Assembly: GCA_030619245.1 (NCBI GenBank)
Contig: JAUXBS010000068.1
Location: 1-6,490 of the forward strand
DNA: 6,490 nucleotides
Source: Clostridia bacterium
GTDB taxonomy: Bacteria > UBA6262 > WVXT01 > JAUXBS01
Reading direction: 5' to 3'
Part shown: positions 1 to 4,921 of the stretch, piece after piece
Layout of the letters: every line of letters begins with the position of its first letter
How positions within the stretch are numbered: the stretch's first letter is position 1
The notes under the pieces: generated by a model
Seen by the model: only the letters and a program-made list of their open reading frames with translations
Database searches by the model: none
What the model was told of the DNA's origin: nothing
Made by a program: the position numbers and the translations under genes

Positions 1-1
1 G

Positions 2-343
2 CCTATACGGCTTTTAAACATGCTCACGGATAACACAATAAGAGTTAAAATTAAAGATATTCATGTGTTCTTACCTCAGCCTGCTTATTTCGCGTTACAT
101 AAGCTTATGATATCAGCCCGTAGGTCAAATGAAGAAAAATCTATTCGTGATAAGATGGCTTCACTGGAGATATTAAGAGCTCTTATTAATAAAGGAGAAG
201 TTAATACGATTAATAGTGTACTGGAAGACATTCCTGTAAAATGGAAAAAGAAAATACTGAAAGTGCTTGAGAATGAGAAAGAATACAGTATAATGGAGAC
301 TTTAAGAAATGATAAAAGCGATAAATTTAACAAAACATTATGA
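2..343 (+). CDS. Nucleotidyltransferase-fold protein, GSU2403-like (C-terminal part, 5' truncated by window edge)
   Basis: Seen: the frame is open from base 2 with no stop before the internal ATG at 20, so the gene very probably begins outside the window; 113 codons are visible. The segment around P19-Q-P-A-Y-F-A-L-H-K-L29 (numbered from the ATG at 20), followed by an Arg-Arg pair and a Lys/Asp-containing helix, resembles the C-terminal 'PDP-x-x-F-x-x-HKL ... R ... K-x-x-KD' region of GSU2403-type nucleotidyltransferase-fold proteins. The catalytic G-S...D-x-D part would lie upstream and cannot be checked. The tail is Lys/Glu-rich and has no recognisable domain. By hand count the first 300 bases are about 34% G+C, against roughly 50% at the start of the next gene, which hints at a different history. 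The end overlaps the following ABC ATPase by 35 bp. Alternative: a free-standing short hypothetical protein starting at 20, which I think less likely. The family call is by motif recall only. Confidence 0.55.
   Translation, partial: PIRLLNMLTDNTIRVKIKDIHVFLPQPAYFALHKLMISARRSNEEKSIRDKMASLEILRALINKGEVNTINSVLEDIPVKWKKKILKVLENEKEYSIMETLRNDKSDKFNKTL
267..294 (+). promoter_or_regulatory. Candidate internal sigma70-type promoter ahead of the ABC genes
   Basis: A TTGAGA box (267-272) and a perfect TATAAT (289-294) are separated by 16 bp inside the end of the upstream coding region. Initiation would fall near 301, only about 8 nt before the ATG at 309. The Shine-Dalgarno-like GGAG at 295-298 would then not be part of that transcript. 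The gene here is A+T-rich, so a chance match is quite possible. Confidence 0.3.
295..298 (+). promoter_or_regulatory. Ribosome-binding site for the ABC ATPase
   Basis: GGAG lies 10 nt before the ATG at 309, within the coding sequence of the upstream gene. It supports 309 as the start despite the 35-bp overlap. The next conserved feature of the protein, the Walker A motif, is at the usual distance from this start. Confidence 0.6.
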
Positions 344-1076
344 TAAGGTAGTGGCGCTTGATAACCTTAACCTTGATATCCCGGATGGGGAGATATTTGG
401 ATTTCTCGGCCCTAACGGCGCGGGAAAGACAACGGCTGTAAAGATATTTACGGGGCTTTTAATGCCGACGAAGGGTGAGGCGATTATCGGCGGGCATGAT
501 ATACAGAAGGAGCCCGAGGAGACCAAGAAGATATTAGGGCTGGTCCCTGACACCCCGTTTGTTTACCAGAAACTGACCGGGTATGAGTTTTTGAACTTCG
601 TTGGAGACCTGTACGATGTGCCTGAAGGCTTAAGGGAAAAGAAAATAAACGAGTACCTTGAAATGTTTGAGTTGAAGGAACACAAAAACGAGCTTATAGA
701 GGACTACTCGCACGGGATGCAGCAAAAGATAGTTTTCTCTGCCATGCTCCTCCATAATCCAAAGGTTATTTTCCTGGATGAGCCCATGGTAGGGCTGGAC
801 CCGAAAGGGGCAAGAATGATAAAGGAAATACTATCTGAGTTATCAAAGAGGAAAGTTACTGTTTTTATGTGCACGCATACGCTTGAAATTGCAGAGAAGT
901 TATGCCACAGGATAGGGATAATTAATAAAGGCAGGTTGATAGCGCTGGGTACAAAGGAACAGCTTCATAAGATGGCTGAGGAACAGGGGGACCGGGGCGT
1001 TAAGGATAATCTTGAAGATATATTCCTCAGGTTGACCGGGGCAGGTGAATACGACAATATAATTAAATACCTATGA
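309..1076 (+). CDS. ABC transporter ATP-binding protein (ABC-2 exporter type)
   Basis: This is the ATPase subunit that would power the permease encoded immediately downstream; it acts on the cytoplasmic face of the membrane. All core nucleotide-binding motifs are visible in 255 residues: Walker A GPNGAGKT at 34-41, signature YSHGMQQK at 133-140 (an LSGGQ variant with SHGMQ), Walker B ending in LDEP at 156-159 with catalytic E158, D-loop GLDP at 162-165, and H-loop H190. The Q-loop position reads VPD (D81) rather than having Gln. The C-terminal NLEDIFLRLTG segment is typical of ABC-2/drug- and lipid-exporter ATPases. The start at 309 keeps the standard N-terminal beta strands and has GGAG upstream. 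It overlaps the preceding gene by 35 bp and the permease by 4 bp (ATGA), implying translational coupling. The family is certain; the substrate cannot be predicted. Confidence 0.96.
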   Translation: MIKAINLTKHYDKVVALDNLNLDIPDGEIFGFLGPNGAGKTTAVKIFTGLLMPTKGEAIIGGHDIQKEPEETKKILGLVPDTPFVYQKLTGYEFLNFVGDLYDVPEGLREKKINEYLEMFELKEHKNELIEDYSHGMQQKIVFSAMLLHNPKVIFLDEPMVGLDPKGARMIKEILSELSKRKVTVFMCTHTLEIAEKLCHRIGIINKGRLIALGTKEQLHKMAEEQGDRGVKDNLEDIFLRLTGAGEYDNIIKYL

Positions 1077-2737
1077 ATAAAGCAGGATTGTTAATCAAGG
1101 CAAAGTTAATAAGCGCGAAGCACCGGTTCGGTATAGGGCTTGAAAGAAAGTCCAGGTTGACATTCAAGAAAGCCATGGTAACGCTTGTATGCCTGGGGTT
1201 TCTTGCGCTGCTGTACTTCATGTTTTACCGTATACTGAACTATCTTATCGGCGTTCCCCTGCTCGGCCCTATTCTGGTCTTCAAGCTCATTTCAATGATA
1301 TTCTTGACGTTCTGGCTGATGCTTATTTACAGTAATGTAATAACCGCGTTTTCAACGTTTTATTTCTCATCGGATTTGCCGTTCCTGTTGTCCAGCCCGT
1401 TTGCGTTCAATGATATTTTCACGGTAAAGTACGCTGAAACAACAATATATTCTTCCTGGACCGTCATTACGGCATTCGTCCCGTTTTTTCTTGCTTTCGG
1501 GATTGTGTACTCCGTTAATATTCTTTTTTATCCGCTTGTTATCGCGGCGATGGTCCCGTTCATAATGACAGCGTCCGGGATAGGAGTAATTATATCGCTC
1601 CTGCTGATGAGCGCGTTTCCAACGAAGAGGACGAGGGACCTGTCCCTGGTTGCCGGAGTGGTGCTGGGAGGGGGCGTATACGTATTATTCAGGTTCCTGC
1701 AGCCGGAGAAACTATTAAACCCCGAGGCAATGGGTTCGGTATTGAATTACCTTAACGAAATGCAGGCGCCTACATCCAGTTTCCTGCCGAATTACTGGAT
1801 TACAAATATCATGGTTTCTGCGTCAAAGAATCAGTTTCTGATGTACTTTGAGTATTTCTTCATGCTGGTTGCGGTTGCAGCGGTATTCCTGGCAATTAAC
1901 TTACTCCTGGCGCGGAGCCTGTATTATTCAGCCTGGGCGCGGGTGCAGGGAGATTCTTCAAAGAGGAAAGAAGGAAAATGGGGCAACTGGGGCTTTTTCA
2001 AAAACAGGCTGCAGCGGGCGATGCTTGAAAAGGACATAAGATTGTTTTTAAGGGATACAAGCCAGTGGTCACAGCTTTTTCTGCTCGGGGCGCTTATGAT
2101 AGTGTATATATTTAATATTTACAAGCTTCCGGAGCAGGCGTATAAGGTAGGCAATATAACTTCATTTCTAAATATAGGCATGGTGGGTTTTGTTCTTGCG
2201 GCGCTGGCATTGAGGTTCGTCTTCCCGTCAATCAGCCTTGAAGGCAGGGCGTACTGGGTAATCAGGAGTTCGCCATTGCCCCCGGGGAAGTTGATATTAA
2301 TGAAGTTCAGGATGGTGCTGATGCCGCTGGTATTTATCGGGGTGGCGCTGGTGCTGATATCTAATTACCTTTTAGGCGTTGACAGGTTCATCATGTACCT
2401 GTCCCTGATAACCATAATTGTAATGGCAGTGGGGCTGACCAGTATCAATATTGGATTAGGCGCCATGTTCCCGAACTTTAACGTGGAGAACATTACTCAG
2501 ATTGAGTCGTCCAAAGGCGGTTTGATGTGCATGATAATATCGCTGGCGTATGTAGGAATAATTATCATGATATCGGCATTGCCGGTAAGGATGTTCATGA
2601 TGAAAAAGTTTGGTTACAGCAGCGCAATGAACTACCCTGGTATTATTATTCCTGCCGTAATATTCGTTGTTGTTAATGCAATAGCGATTATCCTGCCGCT
2701 TTACCTCGGGGGGAAGAGTTTAAGAGAAGATGCATGA
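1073..2737 (+). CDS. ABC transporter permease, putative ABC exporter family (PF16949-like)
   Basis: This large polytopic membrane protein of 554 residues is the likely partner of the ATPase it overlaps by ATGA. By eye there are about 12 hydrophobic segments, roughly at 34-59, 65-93, 125-145, 150-180, 190-208, 255-280, 333-350, 365-385, 413-432, 438-464, 486-503 and 522-545. A charged cytoplasmic loop lies near 284-330. Sequence blocks that I recognise from this permease family are APTSSFLPNYW (232-242), EKDIRLFLRD (319-328), the LEGRAYWVIRSSPLPPGKL block (389-407) and the NFNVENITQIESSKGG block (468-483). There is no strong Shine-Dalgarno sequence close to the ATG, which fits translation by coupling. 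Length and layout look complete, with no signal peptide beyond the first TM. The export substrate is unknown: a lipid, peptide or small molecule are all possible. The gene ends one base from the convergent neighbour. Confidence 0.9.
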   Translation: MNKAGLLIKAKLISAKHRFGIGLERKSRLTFKKAMVTLVCLGFLALLYFMFYRILNYLIGVPLLGPILVFKLISMIFLTFWLMLIYSNVITAFSTFYFSSDLPFLLSSPFAFNDIFTVKYAETTIYSSWTVITAFVPFFLAFGIVYSVNILFYPLVIAAMVPFIMTASGIGVIISLLLMSAFPTKRTRDLSLVAGVVLGGGVYVLFRFLQPEKLLNPEAMGSVLNYLNEMQAPTSSFLPNYWITNIMVSASKNQFLMYFEYFFMLVAVAAVFLAINLLLARSLYYSAWARVQGDSSKRKEGKWGNWGFFKNRLQRAMLEKDIRLFLRDTSQWSQLFLLGALMIVYIFNIYKLPEQAYKVGNITSFLNIGMVGFVLAALALRFVFPSISLEGRAYWVIRSSPLPPGKLILMKFRMVLMPLVFIGVALVLISNYLLGVDRFIMYLSLITIIVMAVGLTSINIGLGAMFPNFNVENITQIESSKGGLMCMIISLAYVGIIIMISALPVRMFMMKKFGYSSAMNYPGIIIPAVIFVVVNAIAIILPLYLGGKSLREDA

Positions 2738-2738
2738 A

Positions 2739-3740
2739 TTAAACTTCCTTCTTGATATCCTTTAGTGAAAGGTTTTCTTTGCTGAGGGAGAATAATCCAA
2801 GAGAGATTATTACAAGAAACTGCAGGGAGTGAACGAGGAGCGAGAAGGTGAGCGCCAGGTCCTTGTTTATGCCGAATACGCCAAGCCCGAGTATGCAGGC
2901 CATTTCATATACTCCTACGAAACTTGGGGAAGAGGGGAGTAATACCCCGAATGCAATGACTACCATCACGAAAGCCGCTATGGGGTAGGTTATGTTCAGG
3001 CCCAGGGCAATTGATACAAAATAGAAGGTGCTTGCCTCAATAAACCATATTGAAATTGACGCTATTGTTGTCAGAAAGAGGTTCTTTGGTGAATGAAGGA
3101 CTTTTAAGCCGCCGATAAAGGAATCAACTATACCTGCAATCCTGTTTATGATACTTTCAGGGATAAAGAAGAATACCTTCCGGGTGATTTTAATAGTCAT
3201 TTCTCTTTTGTTTATCATTCCGAACAGGAACAGCAGAGAGCCGAAGAACAGTATTATAATAACGGGGCCTGTTGTTTTGAGGAGATTGATAATTTTGGCG
3301 CTTATGTTGCCGCTCAGGGCAAGGTATATAGTAAGGATGAAGGCAAACAGTATCAGTGACAGGCCGTCAAAGACTCTTGAAACGACGATGGTCGCAAAGG
3401 AGGAACTTTTGCTGATGTTGTGTTTCTTTGCATTAACGTAGGCGCCGACAAACTCGCCCATGCGCAGGGGGAGTATGTTGTTGGCGAAGAATGCAATGGT
3501 TACAACATAAAACATATCAATTGTTTTGCAGTCCTTTATCGGATTAAGGATGTATTTCCACCTGAGCCCCCTGAGGAAGAAACAGATTATATATGTGAAT
3601 ACAGCAAGGATTATCCATCTTATATCAGTTAGTTTAAACGCCTTCCACACTTCGGAGAAGTTAACGTTGCGCAGCGCAAGGTAAAGGAAGAAGGCGCTTA
3701 TGAGAATTCCTATTAACGGCAGATATTTTGTTTTTTTCAC
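2739..3740 (-). CDS. Flippase-like / lysylphosphatidylglycerol-synthase TM-region protein (UPF0104 family)
   Basis: This is an integral inner-membrane protein of 333 residues, the usual length for the stand-alone members of the LPG_synthase_TM (PF03706) family related to AglD and the flippase part of MprF. Family landmarks are visible: FFLRGLRWKYIL at 54-65, NNILPLRMGEFVGAY at 87-101 (the N..P.R.GE block), SRVFDGLSL at 121-129 and LPSSPSFVGVYE at 268-279 (the P..P...G.YE block). About eight to nine hydrophobic helices are seen. There is no C-terminal LPG-synthase catalytic domain, so lysyl transfer is not expected; movement or handling of a polyprenyl- or glycerolipid-linked substrate is a family-level inference. 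The start codon is GTG, chosen because AAGGAG sits 6 nt upstream in the 12-bp gap to the YchF-like gene, with which it forms an operon. It ends one base from the stop of the convergent ABC permease. Confidence 0.9.
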   Translation of the reverse strand: MKKTKYLPLIGILISAFFLYLALRNVNFSEVWKAFKLTDIRWIILAVFTYIICFFLRGLRWKYILNPIKDCKTIDMFYVVTIAFFANNILPLRMGEFVGAYVNAKKHNISKSSSFATIVVSRVFDGLSLILFAFILTIYLALSGNISAKIINLLKTTGPVIIILFFGSLLFLFGMINKREMTIKITRKVFFFIPESIINRIAGIVDSFIGGLKVLHSPKNLFLTTIASISIWFIEASTFYFVSIALGLNITYPIAAFVMVVIAFGVLLPSSPSFVGVYEMACILGLGVFGINKDLALTFSLLVHSLQFLVIISLGLFSLSKENLSLKDIKKEV

Positions 3741-3746
3741 AGAAGG

Positions 3747-3752
3747 CTCCTT
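3747..3752 (-). promoter_or_regulatory. Strong ribosome-binding site fixing a GTG start
   Basis: Read on the minus strand, AAGGAG is followed by 6 nt and then GTG at 3740-3738. The motif fills half of the 12-bp gap after the YchF-like gene's TAA, so it decides both the GTG start and the two-gene operon arrangement. Confidence 0.8.
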
Positions 3753-4802
3753 TTAAACGTTAAACCTGAATGTTATGGTGTCACCGTCTTCAACGGTGTA
3801 GTCCCTGCCTTTAAGGTGAAACAGCCCTGCTTCCTTGATTTTCTGAACGGAACCGTGGGTTTGTAAATCCTTGTATTTTATCACTTCAGCCCTGATAAAG
3901 CCTTTTTCCATGTCCTGATGTATGGTACGCGCCGCTTTTAGTATTGAGCTGTTTTTTATAACAGACCAGGACCTTACTTCTTTTGAACTTGCTGTGAAAA
4001 AGAATACAAGCCCGAGGGAATCATGGCTTAAGCGGATAATTTTATCTATGGCGGATTCCGTTATGTTCATTTCAGCGAGAAATTCTTTTTTCATTTCTTC
4101 GTCATCCAGGCCTGCTATTTCAAGTTCCACTTTTGCGGAAAGTCCCACTAAAGCTATGTTAGTATTTCCTATGGAAGTTTCTATGTTTTTAATGGTTTTT
4201 TTGAAGTCGTCATTTTCATTGAAATTAACAACAACCATGAGTTTTTTTACTGTAAGGAACTGGTAGGAAGAAAGAATGGTATTATCTTCAACGCTGAGGT
4301 CCATGGTCCGCAAGAAGTTTTCCTTTTCCAGGTGTTCCTTTATTTTTTTTACCAGCGCAAGTTCTTTTTTCTTGCTGTCAGTCGGTTTCTTCCTGATATC
4401 AAGGTTTAAAGTTTCTATTCTCTTTTCAATGAGCATCAAATCCTTGAATATAAGGTCGGACATGAAATTGCGTACATCCCTGACCGGGTCAATACTGCCG
4501 TCAACGTGATAGACGGAATCATCTTTGAAGGCTCTTGCGACAAAGATGAAGGAATCAAGGTTAAGGAGCGCTCTGAAGGCAGCATCCTTTTCCTTTTCGG
4601 TGTTTACGATGTCAGGCGCAAGGGTGTATTCGATTTCTGTCAATACAATATTGTCCGGTTTAAAGACATCCGCCAGAAAATCGATCCTGGGGTCTTTTAC
4701 CTTTGAAATCCCGATCTTGTTTTTTTCGGGGTCAAGGTTTGTAAGTATGCGAAAGAGGGTTTTTTTCCCTGACTGCGGCAGTCCTGTAATTCCTATTCTC
4801 AT
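3753..4802 (-). CDS. Divergent YchF/OLA1-family protein with degenerate NTPase motifs
   Basis: The protein has 349 residues, slightly shorter than typical YchF (about 363). The C-terminal half is clearly YchF: FFFTASSKEVRSWSV (267-281) and the TGS-like C-terminal domain (about 290-349) with QDMEKGFIRAEVIKYKD and a terminal GD.I.FRFNV. The N-terminus has GLPQSGKKT at 7-15, where the Mg-coordinating Ser/Thr of GxxxxGK[S/T] is Lys14. The switch II DxPG expected near residues 57-65 is absent (sequence EIEYTLAPD). NFNE at 193-196 fits the NxxE motif that gives YchF/OLA1 its ATP preference. A charged helical arm spans about 121-165. YchF proteins are cytoplasmic, ribosome- and stress-linked ATPases; whether this one hydrolyses anything is doubtful. 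It is first in a minus-strand operon with the flippase-like gene. The ATG at 4802 has only a weak AGAAAG 9 nt upstream, but no better start is seen. This looks like a paralogue rather than the housekeeping YchF. Confidence 0.88.
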   Translation of the reverse strand: MRIGITGLPQSGKKTLFRILTNLDPEKNKIGISKVKDPRIDFLADVFKPDNIVLTEIEYTLAPDIVNTEKEKDAAFRALLNLDSFIFVARAFKDDSVYHVDGSIDPVRDVRNFMSDLIFKDLMLIEKRIETLNLDIRKKPTDSKKKELALVKKIKEHLEKENFLRTMDLSVEDNTILSSYQFLTVKKLMVVVNFNENDDFKKTIKNIETSIGNTNIALVGLSAKVELEIAGLDDEEMKKEFLAEMNITESAIDKIIRLSHDSLGLVFFFTASSKEVRSWSVIKNSSILKAARTIHQDMEKGFIRAEVIKYKDLQTHGSVQKIKEAGLFHLKGRDYTVEDGDTITFRFNV

Positions 4803-4828
4803 GTATAATCGCTTTCTGAAATTTAATG

Positions 4829-4857
4829 ATTATAATTTATTTATCAAAATAATTCAA
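4829..4857 (-). promoter_or_regulatory. Candidate sigma70-type promoter of the YchF-like/flippase operon
   Basis: On the minus strand, TTGAAT (4857-4852) and TATAAT (4834-4829) are separated by exactly 17 bp. Initiation near 4822 would leave a leader of about 20 nt before the ATG at 4802. The spacing and perfect -10 are good, but the 119-bp intergenic region is only about 18% G+C, so matches come easily. Confidence 0.55.
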
Positions 4858-4865
4858 ACAAAAAC

Positions 4866-4894
4866 TTGAATCTATTAAAAAAAATATATATTAT
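4866..4894 (+). promoter_or_regulatory. Candidate sigma70-type promoter of the histidine kinase gene
   Basis: TTGAAT (4866-4871) and TATTAT (4889-4894) are 17 bp apart. Initiation near 4901 would give a leader of about 20 nt that contains the GAGGGAGGG ribosome-binding site. Other TA-rich hexamers overlap the -10, so its exact register is uncertain. The -35 is in mirror arrangement with that of the divergent operon. Confidence 0.45.
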
Positions 4895-4907
4895 TATATA
4901 GAAACAA

Positions 4908-4916
4908 GAGGGAGGG
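4908..4916 (+). promoter_or_regulatory. Ribosome-binding site fixing a TTG start
   Basis: The purine run GAGGGAGGG ends 5 nt before TTG at 4922. No ATG or GTG occurs upstream in that reading frame back to an in-frame TAA at 4850-4852, so this site decides the start of the sensor kinase. Confidence 0.75.
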
Positions 4917-4921
4917 ATATA

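Noticed and set aside
85..553. Two minus-strand open frames opposite the nucleotidyltransferase tail and the ABC ATPase
   Set aside because: One is hydrophobic and A+T-driven; the other is antisense to the Walker A region. Neither shows domain motifs.
1848..2039. Short plus-strand frame inside the permease gene
   Set aside because: It is out of frame within a clearly coding membrane-protein sequence and has no recognisable product.
3922..4869. Several plus-strand open frames opposite the YchF-like gene
   Set aside because: They are antisense to a gene with recognisable YchF C-terminal motifs, are low-complexity Ser/Phe-rich, and have no convincing ribosome-binding site of their own.
4874..4900. 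A-run followed by a TA-rich stretch, considered as an intrinsic terminator or curved-DNA origin element
   Set aside because: No G+C-rich hairpin precedes it, no gene ends here because both neighbours start here, and no repeated origin boxes are seen. An A+T-rich promoter region explains it.
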